Shown piece after piece: positions 18,493 to 26,878 of a DNA stretch of 64,000 bases. Position 1 is the first letter of the stretch, and the number at the start of each line of letters is the position of its first letter. The notes beneath the pieces were generated by a model. That model was given only the letters and a program-made list of their open reading frames with translations, searched no databases and had not been told where the DNA came from. Made by a program: the position numbers and the translations under genes. Source of the stretch: ZC4RG20 sp963782445 (GTDB lineage Bacteria; Pseudomonadota; Gammaproteobacteria; Steroidobacterales; Rariloculaceae); contig CAWAJM010000001.1 in NCBI GenBank assembly GCA_963782445.1, positions 2,356,001-2,420,000 on the forward strand. The letters run 5' to 3'.

Positions 18493-18523
18493 ATCTTAGC
18501 GGAAAGATCGCCGCGCCGTTCAA
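18493..18523 (-). promoter_or_regulatory. Predicted promoter of RRM copy 1
   Basis: A TTGAAC -35-like hexamer (18518-18523) and a TAAGAT -10-like hexamer (18493-18498) are separated by 19 bp. The same two elements with the same 19-bp spacing, inside the shared string AAATAGTYGAACGGCG, precede the second RRM gene. The conservation is the main evidence; the spacing is longer than the ideal 17. Confidence 0.5.
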
Positions 18524-19557
18524 CTATTTTTTCGTTCCACGCGTCCGAACAGCGTGTAGCGAGGATCGAAGAGGAAACGCAGCCAGAGCCGAACCCAAGA
18601 CCGGTGGGCCTCGAGGTTTTCGTAAAACTCGGGCGCGAGGGCCTTGAGCTTGGGCAGCCGAATCCAGGGAACGCTGGGAAAGTCGTGGTGCTCGTTGTGG
18701 TAGCCCACGTTGAGGGCCAAGAAATTGAGCGAGCCGTAATAGCTGAACGTCTCCTGCTTGGGGTCGAGCGTGTAATGTTCTTGTATCCAGCGTGCGCCGA
18801 GGGGATGGAAGCCCACGGCAAAGACGAACGACCCGAAAAGGTAGAGGAGCCCGTTGGCGCCGCAAAGCAGGTATATCGCCGCGTCGAACGCCAACCCGGC
18901 GGCGACGTTCGCCGCGCTCCACCAACTCCACATCCGGATGGATCTCAGGCGCGGCGGCCGCGTGAGCTGGAACACGGGGAAAAAGAGCTGCCAAATCGCT
19001 TTTCCGAGCACTGAGCTGCCGATCAGCCGGGCTTCCCAGCGATTCGCGATGTCGGCATCGAGGTCGTAGACGCCCTGGTGTGCGTGATGCTTGAGGTGGT
19101 AGACCTGGAAGCCGATGGCGGCCGGGAATACGTTCGGGAGGTCCGCAAGGATCGCCGCCCAACGGTTCCACGAACGCCTCTTGAAGATGAGGTTGTGCGC
19201 CGCCTCGTGGATGACGACGTAGAGGCTGTGGTTGGCGAAAGCGCCGATGCACCAGGCCGCCGCCAAGGCGGCCCACCAGCATTGCAGGCCCAGCTTGCCG
19301 AACAGCCACGCCAAGGCGACCTGTATCGCGACCACGAGGACCAGGATCGCGGCCGTCCAACGCGTACGGCCGATGAGGTCGCGGACCTCGGGATGAGCTT
19401 CAAGGATTCGCCGTGTGCGTTCGGGATGCGGCTGGTCCAGATGGCTTTGCAGGAAGCCGTGACCGGCAACAGGCGAATCCTCATTCACGCTTTGGCCTCG
19501 TCCAAACTCCGCGGAGCAGGCTGCCAGCATACACAGCTTTTCGGGTTGGCGTCTCAT
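18520..19557 (-). CDS. Dihydroceramide/sphingolipid delta-4 desaturase-like fatty acid desaturase
   Basis: 345 residues with the three histidine boxes of membrane di-iron desaturases: HEAAHNL, HLKHHAHQG and NEHHDFP. The wording is close to the eukaryotic DES1/DEGS family: the N-terminal DQPHPERTRRILEAHPEVRDL, the WNRWAAILADLPN block, GFHPLGARWIQEHY, and SYYGSLNFLALNVGYHNEHHDFP with LPKLKALAPEFYENL after it. Four to six membrane helices surround the boxes. It would introduce a double bond in an acyl or sphingoid chain at the inner membrane; substrate inferred, not shown. It is divergent (85 bp) from the lipid-kinase-like gene. The start could also be the GTG at residue 23. Confidence 0.85.
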   Translation of the reverse strand: MRRQPEKLCMLAACSAEFGRGQSVNEDSPVAGHGFLQSHLDQPHPERTRRILEAHPEVRDLIGRTRWTAAILVLVVAIQVALAWLFGKLGLQCWWAALAAAWCIGAFANHSLYVVIHEAAHNLIFKRRSWNRWAAILADLPNVFPAAIGFQVYHLKHHAHQGVYDLDADIANRWEARLIGSSVLGKAIWQLFFPVFQLTRPPRLRSIRMWSWWSAANVAAGLAFDAAIYLLCGANGLLYLFGSFVFAVGFHPLGARWIQEHYTLDPKQETFSYYGSLNFLALNVGYHNEHHDFPSVPWIRLPKLKALAPEFYENLEAHRSWVRLWLRFLFDPRYTLFGRVERKNS

Positions 19558-19642
19558 TTGGATGTCGCCGGAGCCGTCCGCCTCGCACCCATATCCTCCG
19601 GCAGCCGCCCATCAGTAGAATGACGATGTTCGATAGGAACGG

Positions 19643-20656
19643 TTGCTCGCGCGCCACCGTTCCCAATGCGTGAGGATACGGAGTTTGGCTGCCAGCAAGG
19701 ACGATGACGACTCCAGCGGCGTGGGCGCCTCCGGTGCGCCGCTATACATCATCTTCAACCGCGGCTCGGGCGGCGACGACACGGACGAGCGCGAGCATAC
19801 CGTGCGCGAGGTGCTGGCGCGTGCCGAGCGCCCATATGAGTTGTTCGTGGTCCGTGACCCGGGCGAATTGGACGCACTCGCACGCCGAGCCATCGACCTG
19901 GCTCACCGCAATCGCGGCGCCGTTGTCGCCGCGGGCGGCGACGGCACCATTAACGCCGTCGTGAATCGGGTTCTGCCGCACCGACTGCCATTCGGTATCC
20001 TGGCACAGGGAACCTTCAACTTTACCGGCCGCCGCCACGGCATCCCGGAAGACACGCAGCGTGCGGCCCAAGCGCTTCTCACGGCGCAAATCAAACCGGT
20101 GCAGGTGGGCATGCTCAACGACCGGGCGTTCCTGGTCAATGCCAGCCTCGGGCTGTATCCGCAGTTACTGCACGACCGCGAAGGCTTCAAGAGACGTTTC
20201 GGCCGCCGCCGCATAGTGGCGCTCGCGTCCGGCATCGTCTCTTTGCTCCGCCACTACCAAGCGATGGAATTGCACGTCGATAGCGATGGCGAGCGGCGTT
20301 CTTTGCGTGCAGCAACTTTGGTTGTCATAAACAATCGCCTGCAACTGGAAAGCATTGGCATCGATCGAGCCGAAAGTCTCGAAAAAGGCGAGCTCGTAGC
20401 CATCGTGATCGAACCGCGCAGGACCGCTGCGATGTTTTGGCTGGCCTTGCGCGGCATGACCAAGTCCTTGGACGAAGCGGGGGGCGAATCGGACTTTGCT
20501 TTTCGGCAACTGGAAGTCCGACGAATCAGTCCTTTCCGGCGCAGGCATGTCGTCGTGGCGCTGGACGGCGAACTGACCCGAATGCGCTGGCCGCTGCACT
20601 TCTCGGTCGCCCCAGAAGCGCTGCGGCTCATGGTGCCGACGCCGCCGAGCCGCTAA
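19643..20656 (+). CDS. Diacylglycerol/sphingosine kinase family lipid kinase
   Basis: About 337 residues if translation starts at the TTG at 19643; a GTG at 19673 is the main alternative. The DAGK catalytic domain begins YIIFNRGSGG, and carries the nucleotide-binding signature AAGGDGTINAVVNRVL and the GTFNFTGRRHGI loop (normally GTxNDFAR), followed by the C-terminal beta-sandwich region (LEKGELVAIVIEP). Such enzymes phosphorylate diacylglycerol, ceramide or sphingoid bases with ATP. It is four bases upstream of a phosphoesterase gene and divergent from the DES1-like desaturase, so a lipid substrate is likely. The exact one is not known. Confidence 0.85.
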   Translation: MLARHRSQCVRIRSLAASKDDDDSSGVGASGAPLYIIFNRGSGGDDTDEREHTVREVLARAERPYELFVVRDPGELDALARRAIDLAHRNRGAVVAAGGDGTINAVVNRVLPHRLPFGILAQGTFNFTGRRHGIPEDTQRAAQALLTAQIKPVQVGMLNDRAFLVNASLGLYPQLLHDREGFKRRFGRRRIVALASGIVSLLRHYQAMELHVDSDGERRSLRAATLVVINNRLQLESIGIDRAESLEKGELVAIVIEPRRTAAMFWLALRGMTKSLDEAGGESDFAFRQLEVRRISPFRRRHVVVALDGELTRMRWPLHFSVAPEALRLMVPTPPSR

Positions 20657-20660
20657 CGGA

Positions 20661-21479
20661 GTGAGTACGTTGTTGCACATTTCCGACACTCACTTCGGGA
20701 CGGAGCAGGCGCCCGTGGTCGAGGCGTTGGTGAAGCTCAGCGCGCGACTGCAGCCGACGCTGGTCGTGCTTTCGGGAGACGTGACGCAGCGCGCGCGCCG
20801 CCGCCAATTTGCCGCTGCGGCCGCCTTCGTTGGACGGCTCGAGCCGGCACCCGTCTTGACGATCCCGGGCAACCACGACATCCCTTTGTTCGACCTGTAC
20901 ACGCGCTGGCGCCGCCCCTATGCCAACTTCCTGCGCGCATTCGGCGGGGACCTGGCGCCGCGCTGGCACAACGCCGACTTGTTCGTCTTGGGCGTCAACA
21001 CCACGCGCCGGGCCTACCATACCGACGGCGAGATCTCGGCGCGGCAGCGCCAGCGGATCGCGGCCGAGCTACGCCACGCTCCGCGCTCGTGCCTGCGGGT
21101 CGTCGCGATCCACCAGCCGATGCACGTTATCGAGACCGTCGACGAAAAGAATCTGATCCACGGCGCCGCGCAGGCCGCCCTCGAATGGAGTCGAGCAGGT
21201 GCGGACCTCGTGCTCGGCGGGCATATTCATTTGCCCTACGTTCACCCTCTGCAGGAGCGGTACCCGGACCTGCCGCGGAACGTGTGGACGGTCCAGGCGG
21301 GCACGGCCGTATCTCGCCGCGTCCGCGGCGGGCTGCCCAATTCCGTCTATCTGATCCGCTACAAGGCTGCGGCGGCCGAAAGGCAATGCACGGCAGAGCG
21401 CTTCGATTACGACAGCGGCACGCGTTCTTTCGCTTGCGTCTGCCGCAGAGACCTGGCGCTCGACCCGAACAGCCCGTGA
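20661..21479 (+). CDS. Calcineurin-like metallophosphoesterase
   Basis: 272 residues, GTG start four bases after the stop of the lipid kinase gene, so surely cotranscribed. Metal-binding blocks in order: HISDTHFG, VLSGDVTQ, IPGNHD, AIHQPMHV and GGHIHLPY. There is no signal peptide, so it is cytoplasmic or peripheral. The DxH-GDx-GNHD-GHxH class includes UDP-diacylglucosamine hydrolases and cyclic-nucleotide phosphodiesterases; pairing with a lipid kinase suggests a phospholipid or phosphorylated lipid substrate. Confidence 0.87.
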   Translation: MSTLLHISDTHFGTEQAPVVEALVKLSARLQPTLVVLSGDVTQRARRRQFAAAAAFVGRLEPAPVLTIPGNHDIPLFDLYTRWRRPYANFLRAFGGDLAPRWHNADLFVLGVNTTRRAYHTDGEISARQRQRIAAELRHAPRSCLRVVAIHQPMHVIETVDEKNLIHGAAQAALEWSRAGADLVLGGHIHLPYVHPLQERYPDLPRNVWTVQAGTAVSRRVRGGLPNSVYLIRYKAAAAERQCTAERFDYDSGTRSFACVCRRDLALDPNSP

Positions 21480-21547
21480 GCGGCTTGCGCCCGAGGACGG
21501 CCTCGATTTCAAGCAGGAGCCCCGCGAACCCGCTTTCGAGCAGCCCT

Positions 21548-22090
21548 TCACTGCGGCGGCAGCGCTCCGAAGAAACGCTCCGCGAAGCGCCGCACCCCTT
21601 CCCAATCGGTGTACTCGAAATCCCTGGACGTGTCGACATGACCGCCTTCCTTCGCGGCGATGTGCTTCATCAGTGAGCGTTTGAGCCAACTGTACTGCGT
21701 GTATCTGAGCGCGCCTGCGAAGCTCTCGATCTGCTTCGGTGCCCAACCGGCCCGGTTCACGAATTCCTGCGCAATGCGACGCGCTTCCTCCCGCTCCCTC
21801 GGGTCGCTGCTCGCCGCGGCCAGCGAGACGGAAAAGAAGGCGCTCGGACGGGTCGCGAGGAACGCCTTATGCCGGTCGATGAAACTGCGCACGCCGCGCT
21901 GGTAGCGACCCTCATGCAGAGAGCCGCCGACAATGGCCGCGTCGAACGCGTCGAGATCCGCATCGGCCGCCTCCTGGGCAAGCTGGACACTGACTTCGTG
22001 CCCGAATTGCCGGCCCATATCGCCGACGAGCTGCGCCACCTTCGCCGTCTGACCTTCTGTCGTCCCGTAAGCGATGTGTACCTTTGCCAT
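21548..22090 (-). CDS. hemG: HemG-like flavodoxin-domain protoporphyrinogen oxidase
   Basis: 180 residues with an N-terminal flavodoxin fold: IAYGTTEGQTAKVAQ is the FMN phosphate loop and AAIVGGSLHEGRYQ the second FMN loop. The C-terminal part has the long insertion and the GALRYTQYSWLKRSLMKHIAAKEGG block, typical of HemG, which converts protoporphyrinogen IX to protoporphyrin IX. The wording YxxYxWxxRxxMKxIxxxEG distinguishes it from plain flavodoxins. It stands alone between converging and diverging neighbours; no other heme genes are nearby. Confidence 0.82.
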   Translation of the reverse strand: MAKVHIAYGTTEGQTAKVAQLVGDMGRQFGHEVSVQLAQEAADADLDAFDAAIVGGSLHEGRYQRGVRSFIDRHKAFLATRPSAFFSVSLAAASSDPREREEARRIAQEFVNRAGWAPKQIESFAGALRYTQYSWLKRSLMKHIAAKEGGHVDTSRDFEYTDWEGVRRFAERFFGALPPQ

Positions 22091-22117
22091 GCGCGCCCTC
22101 TAAAAGGCCGAGGCGAT

Positions 22118-22516
22118 CTATTTCTGGTCTTTCCGTGCGACGCTGGCCCAAAGCAGCTCGCCCGTTTTCGTCAAACTGACGGACGACGCGTTCGCCGTGT
22201 GGGTCCCGTCTCTCGCCCCGTACCCCGTCACATCGATGAGATCGCCCGTGTTGACTCTGCCGCGGCCCCAGCCGCGGCGGAGCAGATCGTTGATTCCGAC
22301 GAGTTCGACTGCCCAGCTCTGGACTTTGCCGCGTTCGTCTTTGGCGTCAATGAATAGCCAAGCGTGCGGGTTCGTCCATTCCATTCTCGTGACGGTGCCC
22401 GTCAATGTGACGGGCCGGTGGATGTCAAACTCGGCAGAAAACGAATGGTGTGCCGCAGCAGGCAGCGCAGCGAGCAGCCACGCGGCGCCGCCAATGACGA
22501 AGAACTCGCGTTTCAC
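22118..22516 (-). CDS. DUF6152 family secreted protein
   Basis: 132 residues, GTG start after a run of G. A signal peptide ends AAA, and the predicted mature protein starts HHSFSAEFD. The body, PVTLTGTVTRMEWTNPHAWLF followed by VELVGINDLLRRGW and GDLIDVTGYGARDGT, matches DUF6152, a small periplasmic beta-rich domain of unknown function. The gene is divergent, with about 100 bp between, from a gene whose product matches the C-terminal domain of the fused DUF6152 proteins at 40941-42116 and 60867-62072. The two halves are probably partners. Confidence 0.87.
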   Translation of the reverse strand: MKREFFVIGGAAWLLAALPAAAHHSFSAEFDIHRPVTLTGTVTRMEWTNPHAWLFIDAKDERGKVQSWAVELVGINDLLRRGWGRGRVNTGDLIDVTGYGARDGTHTANASSVSLTKTGELLWASVARKDQK

Positions 22517-22617
22517 GACCGGACCCCCCTTTATTCAAAGCCGGCATCGTGTAGTGACCCGAGCCGCGGATCGGCTTACGATCACGACAATCCTAGCACT
22601 AAGTTTCGGGGGGGGGC

Positions 22618-23682
22618 ATGAAACGAGGACTCGCGACGTTGGTTCTCTTGGCGTCGGCTGCACCGGCCGCGGCGCAGTGGCTTTCATTGCCTACGCCGGG
22701 TATCCCCCGCACGGCCGAAGGCAAGCCGGATCTCACGGCGCCCGCGCCGCGCACGGCGGACGGGCATCCCGAACTGACTGGCTTGTGGCGCCCAGCGAAG
22801 ATCACGGGCGACCTGAGCGACCAGACCGCGATCAAACCGTGGGCGCGCAAGCTGATGGCGGAGCGCGAGAAGAACTACTACAAGGATGGCCCGCTCTTTC
22901 AGTGCCTGCCGCAGGGGCCGGGCTACATCGTGGGCGGCGCCGCCGGCGGGGGCGGCTTGCGCAGGATCGTGCAAAGCCGGAGCGTGATTGCGATCTTGAA
23001 CGGCGACCTGACCTCCAGGCAGATCTTCGTGGACGGCCGCAAGCTCGAGCCGGACCCGCTGCCCATCTGGATGGGCTACTCCGTCGGTCATTGGGACGGC
23101 GATACGCTCGTCGTCGAAAGCAACGGCTTCAACGATAAAACCTGGCTCAATGCCGCAGGGCTTTCGCACACGGAGAAGCTGCGCATCACCGAGCGCTACC
23201 GGCGCCTCGACTTCGGGCATATGCAGGTGGACGTCACCTATGACGATCCCGGCACGTTCGACTCGCCGCGCCACGAGGTCGTCGCGCTGCAATACGCGGC
23301 CGACGACGAGATGCTCGAGATTGTGTGCAACGAGGCCTCCCAAGGCGTCACGAAACATTGGGTCGGCAACAAAAGCACCGACGCCAAGGCAACCGCCGTC
23401 ACCGTCGCTCCGGACATCCTCGCCAAATACGTGGGTACCTATCGGGGCTACTGGCTCGATAACCTAACCACGGTCCAGGTGACGCTCGAAGACGGTGGGT
23501 TGGTCTTGCGGAGGAACGGCGGCAGGCGATCGCCGCTGCTCCCGCAGTCGCAGACCACGTTCGTCTGCCCTACCTGCCAATGGGGTCAGCCGTACGTGTT
23601 TACGCGCAAAGGCAATGGGATGGCCACCCAAGTGGCCGAAATCCAGGTTTCGGGCGCGTGGATCTTCAAACGGGTGAAGTGA
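22618..23682 (+). CDS. Secreted protein, partner domain of DUF6152 proteins
   Basis: 354 residues with a signal peptide (LATLVLLASAAPAAAQ). A proline-rich linker with repeated P.TADGxPxL wording leads to GLWRP, the common opening of this family. The central signature is GYSVGHWDGDTLVVESNGFNDKTWL, then LRITERYRRLDFGHMQVDVTYDDPGTF. A C-terminal lipocalin-like segment (YVGTYRGYWLDNLTTVQVTLEDGGLVL) closes it. I do not know its function. The same GHWxGDxLVVDTIGF core is fused to DUF6152 in two other genes here, so it probably works with the divergent DUF6152 protein in the periplasm. Confidence 0.75.
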   Translation: MKRGLATLVLLASAAPAAAQWLSLPTPGIPRTAEGKPDLTAPAPRTADGHPELTGLWRPAKITGDLSDQTAIKPWARKLMAEREKNYYKDGPLFQCLPQGPGYIVGGAAGGGGLRRIVQSRSVIAILNGDLTSRQIFVDGRKLEPDPLPIWMGYSVGHWDGDTLVVESNGFNDKTWLNAAGLSHTEKLRITERYRRLDFGHMQVDVTYDDPGTFDSPRHEVVALQYAADDEMLEIVCNEASQGVTKHWVGNKSTDAKATAVTVAPDILAKYVGTYRGYWLDNLTTVQVTLEDGGLVLRRNGGRRSPLLPQSQTTFVCPTCQWGQPYVFTRKGNGMATQVAEIQVSGAWIFKRVK

Positions 23683-23811
23683 GCGATCGCGCTCACTCCG
23701 CTCTGAGCGCTCGGGCCGGCATTATGTGCTGCCCCAGGCGCCTGGGCGCGGGGCGAAACGCACGGGCGCGGTCGCAGCCCGGAAATTCGAGCCGACGGAC
23801 CTTTCCCCGGT

Positions 23812-24270
23812 TCAGCCGTTACAGGCCACTAGATCCGTGTGGCCAAATCCCTTCGAGTAATCGAGGACCGAAATGACGGTCGGGGTGACTCGAAAGATGC
23901 GAACGTCGTCAGGCGTCGGCATGGCAACGGGCAGCTCGTGCTGCTCGGGATATTTGCTCGGGAGCATTCGCAGCACCCTGGTTGCTTCTTCGCGGTCGAG
24001 CACCTCCTGCGCCCGGGCCGCCATCGAAAGGCCTTTGATCTCCATGAGTTCGGACGTGTCGTGGTCGATAGTGAGCGACACACGATTATCGCGCGCTAGA
24101 TTCGCGGCCTTCTGGCTCTCTCGGCCACAGAGGAAATAGAGCGTCAGGTCTTCGCTCACGTAGCCGACCGTCGTCGCCTGCGGCCAGCCGTCCGGCCTCA
24201 GCGTCGCGATCGTCATGATCCGGTGTTGGTCCAACAGCCCCAGTATCTTTTCTCTGATTTTGTCGTCCAT
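23812..24270 (-). CDS. Pyridoxamine 5'-phosphate oxidase family (FMN-binding split barrel) protein
   Basis: About 152 residues from the ATG at 24270, which has GGAG upstream; an in-frame ATG at 24282 is possible. The N-terminus, ILGLLDQHRIMTIATLRPDGWPQATTVGYVSEDLTLYFLC, is the usual FMN-binding split-barrel start, and the C-terminal strands include VTPTVISVLDYSKGFGHTD. Members bind FMN or F420 and reduce assorted substrates; which one here is unknown. No clear operon partner. Confidence 0.8.
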   Translation of the reverse strand: MDDKIREKILGLLDQHRIMTIATLRPDGWPQATTVGYVSEDLTLYFLCGRESQKAANLARDNRVSLTIDHDTSELMEIKGLSMAARAQEVLDREEATRVLRMLPSKYPEQHELPVAMPTPDDVRIFRVTPTVISVLDYSKGFGHTDLVACNG

Positions 24271-24547
24271 GCGCGTCTCCATTCCGTCACCTCGCGGTTT
24301 CCAGCGTGTTTTCGGGCCGGTCTTTCGGTCGAGCAGCGGTACGCAGACTATCCGCGGGTCGCTCAGCTCGCTTCTATACGTAGATTGCGCAGGCCTTTCG
24401 CGGGCGAGCTGCCGGACCTGCGGGAGGTATTCGTTGATGCGATCCGTTCTCCGGGCCGCGGTTCCCCCGTGCGCTTGCTACCGAGACGCTCTCTAGGTAA
24501 CGTCCAGTTGCGGTTCAAGAGAATGGAAACGAGCCTCAGGAGCCATT

Positions 24548-25288
24548 ATGAGAAAACGTGACAACGCCCAATCTCGTCGTGCGGTTCTCAAGGCTATCGG
24601 CGCAGCTACCGTGCTCGGCACACTGCCGCTGACCGGCTCGGTCGCGTTCGCGCAAAGCAAGAAAACGAAGATCGGCCTGATCGGCTCCGGCAACGTCGGC
24701 GGCGCCCTCGGCCGCAGCTGGGCCCGAGCCGGCTACGAGGTGATGTTCTCGTCGCGCAGCCTCGATCACGACCGGAAGCTTGCCGCCGCCGTCGGCGCCC
24801 GCGCCCATGCAGGCACGCCGCAAGAGGCCGCGGCTTTCGGCGACGTTCTGCTTTTCGCGGTGCCGTACAGCGCAATGCCAGGCCTCGGCAGGCGCCTCGG
24901 CGATGCGCTAAAGGGCAAAGTCGTACTCGACGCGAGCAACCCGTTCCCGCAGCGCGATGGTGAAATCGCGAATCAGGCGCGGGAGAAGGGCGCGGGATTG
25001 ATGTCCGCGGAACTCCTCCCAGGGGCACGCATCGTCCGTGCGTTCAACGCAATACCCGCGGCGCGCATGGGCAGCGCCTATAAGGAGCCCGGCCGCGTCG
25101 GAATGCCGATAGCCAGCGACGATCCACAGGCGATCGAGATCGCATCGCAGCTGATACGCGATCTCGGCTATGAGCCCGTGCTAGTCGGCGGGCTGTCGAT
25201 GGGCAAATACCTGATCCCCGGCACTGCGCTTTCCGGCGAGCACTCACCCGAAGAGATCCGGAAGATAGCCGCGACGCTGAAGCGGTAA
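24548..25288 (+). CDS. Exported NADPH-dependent F420 reductase-like oxidoreductase
   Basis: 246 residues. The leader contains SRRAVLKAIGAATVLG and ends VAFAQ, a Tat-like signal, with AGGAG upstream of the ATG. The mature part is a Rossmann fold: IGLIGSGNVGGALGRSWARAGYEVMFSSR and VLDASNPFP, as in the F420:NADP reductase / ProC-like group. The C-terminus, LVGGLSMGKYLIPGTALSGEHSPEEI, is normal for related proteins. A dinucleotide-binding enzyme with a Tat signal is exported folded with its cofactor; the substrate is unknown. Confidence 0.8.
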   Translation: MRKRDNAQSRRAVLKAIGAATVLGTLPLTGSVAFAQSKKTKIGLIGSGNVGGALGRSWARAGYEVMFSSRSLDHDRKLAAAVGARAHAGTPQEAAAFGDVLLFAVPYSAMPGLGRRLGDALKGKVVLDASNPFPQRDGEIANQAREKGAGLMSAELLPGARIVRAFNAIPAARMGSAYKEPGRVGMPIASDDPQAIEIASQLIRDLGYEPVLVGGLSMGKYLIPGTALSGEHSPEEIRKIAATLKR

Positions 25289-25326
25289 GCGCTGCCGGCA
25301 GCGACCGACGCTGGGGCTCGCCTCGC

Positions 25327-26193
25327 TCAACGGAGCGAGGCGAGCCCCTCCGTCAGCTCGATGTTGGTACCCCAGGGATCCTTGATGAACGCAATCGCGA
25401 TATCGAGGGCGGGCACCTTGCGATACGACACCGTGAGCGGAATTCCCTCGGCCTCGAGCTTGTTAGTGAACGCCTTCAGATTCTCGACCTCGAAGCCGAT
25501 GTGGTCGAGCGCGCGACCCTGCGTGGGAACGGTCGGCGTCGGCGACCTCGAGAAGCTCAGAATCACGCCCGGCAACCGAGCCGTCACGATAGCCTGCCCC
25601 GGTGCGGCCGGCACGAGCGTAGCGCCAAATGTCTTTGCGTACCATGACCGCATCTCGACGTTGTCCTTGCCGAAAAAGTGGACGTGATGGAGCTGAATAG
25701 GCGCTTTTTGGTCCCTTATCTCGACGAGCTCGACCTTGATGTCCTCCGGCCCCATCGTGAACGCAATATGCGTCGCCGACGACACGAGCCCGATGTCGTC
25801 GGCAACTCTGACCGTCGCGGCCACCGAGTCCCTCGTGATCATCTTGTAGCCGTTGGCTTTGAGCTTCGCGACGACGGCTTTCAAGTCTGGCACCGAAAAC
25901 CCGATGTGATTCACTGTCGTGCCGATCGTTCCGCCGGTCGGCTTCTGCATCGGCCGAAAGAACAGGAAAACATTCGGAAACTCGATGACTTCGATATGGT
26001 TCGTGCCGATCGTCACCGCCTTGCCGCCAAGCGTATCGACGAAGAACCGCTTCTGCGCCGCCATGTCCGTCGTATTGAAGTGATGGTGGCCGTAGATGAC
26101 CGGCCCCCGGGCAACGAGCGTCTGGCCAATCGCCGGCACAACGGCGAAAAGCCCCAGCAGAAGCGTGGCAAGGAACGGCGTTGAGATGCGCAT
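25327..26193 (-). CDS. Secreted two-domain VOC (glyoxalase/dioxygenase superfamily) protein
   Basis: About 288 residues from the Met at 26193 (MRISTPFLATLLLGLF); five more residues are possible upstream. A signal peptide ends AIGQ. Two VOC beta-alpha-beta-beta-beta modules follow: GHHHFNTTDMAAQKRFFVDTLGG with TVNHIGFSVPDLKAV, and LHHVHFFGKDNVEMRSWYAKTFGA with LDHIGFEVENLKAF and DPWGTNIELTE. VOC proteins use a metal to act on small substrates. Export is unusual but recurs in families rich in secreted enzymes. Substrate unknown. Confidence 0.82.
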   Translation of the reverse strand: MRISTPFLATLLLGLFAVVPAIGQTLVARGPVIYGHHHFNTTDMAAQKRFFVDTLGGKAVTIGTNHIEVIEFPNVFLFFRPMQKPTGGTIGTTVNHIGFSVPDLKAVVAKLKANGYKMITRDSVAATVRVADDIGLVSSATHIAFTMGPEDIKVELVEIRDQKAPIQLHHVHFFGKDNVEMRSWYAKTFGATLVPAAPGQAIVTARLPGVILSFSRSPTPTVPTQGRALDHIGFEVENLKAFTNKLEAEGIPLTVSYRKVPALDIAIAFIKDPWGTNIELTEGLASLR

Positions 26194-26429
26194 CGAATGT
26201 GCCCCCATTACGTGGTCCGAACTGGCTTCTTACGGCCCGCCGCTTGCGATTATGCGGCCAAGCGATGTCGGAGCCCAATCGCTCTCCCGAGTCCGAGACC
26301 CGGAAACTCTAACGAAGCGCGATGGGTGAGAACAATATCGCGACCGATGAACGGAACGAATGGAGAGGATGCGCTAGGAGTCCGGCAACTGGAGCGCAGC
26401 GGCCTCGGAACGCATCGCATCCGACGGGC

Positions 26430-26729
26430 TCACCACCCGCTTCCGCCGCCGTATCCGCGCCGGCCTCCATCCGTCCTCTTCGCCTGCGGCTTGGACTCGT
26501 TGACCTTGATTGTTCGGCCCTCGAAGTCCGTGCCGTTGAGCCCGGCAATCGCGGCATTCGCTTCCGCGTCGCTGCTCATCTCGATGAATCCGAAGCCTTT
26601 GCTTTGGCCCGTATCCCGGTCGGTAATGACCTTCACGGATTCGACCCGACCGTGGGCCGAGAACTTCACGCCGAGCGACTCTTCGGTTGCGGAGAACGGC
26701 AGATTGCCAACGTACAGCTTGCGTCCCAT
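26430..26729 (-). CDS. Glycine-rich RRM RNA-binding protein, copy 2
   Basis: 99 residues and very similar to the protein at 18102-18407 over the whole RRM (RNP2 KLYVGNLPFSATE, RNP1 KGFGFIEM), differing mainly at scattered surface positions and in the tail, which ends YGGGSGW. The promoter elements, a 13-bp leader motif and an SD-sequestering hairpin are shared between the two genes, although the spacer sequence between them is not. This suggests selection on the regulatory elements after duplication. It is divergent from the protease gene at 26879. Confidence 0.95.
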   Translation of the reverse strand: MGRKLYVGNLPFSATEESLGVKFSAHGRVESVKVITDRDTGQSKGFGFIEMSSDAEANAAIAGLNGTDFEGRTIKVNESKPQAKRTDGGRRGYGGGSGW

Positions 26730-26734
26730 GGAAT

Positions 26735-26748
26735 CCTCCTCGAGGAGG
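26735..26748 (-). promoter_or_regulatory. SD-sequestering palindrome, RRM copy 2
   Basis: The leader has the perfect 14-base palindrome CCTCCTCGAGGAGG, which can fold as a five-pair stem with a TCGA loop. Its right arm GGAGG is the Shine-Dalgarno site, five bases before the ATG. The first RRM gene uses a different sequence to make the same SD/anti-SD pairing. The shared 13-mer GGCAATTCCGCCC lies just upstream (26771-26783). Confidence 0.6.
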
Positions 26749-26810
26749 TAGAATCGCTAAAGGTGGGCGGGGGCGGAATTGCCTGGTTCGCGCTTTGCGA
26801 CTGAACCTCG

Positions 26811-26841
26811 ATCATAGCCGATGCAGCGCCCCGCCGTTCGA
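26811..26841 (-). promoter_or_regulatory. Predicted promoter of RRM copy 2
   Basis: TCGAAC (26836-26841) and TATGAT (26811-26816), 19 bp apart, match the position and spacing of the elements upstream of RRM copy 1. Both lie in the shared string AAATAGTYGAACGGCG. Confidence 0.5.
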
Positions 26842-26878
26842 CTATTTTCCCGAGCGCAATTCGGATATTCGCTGAGCC

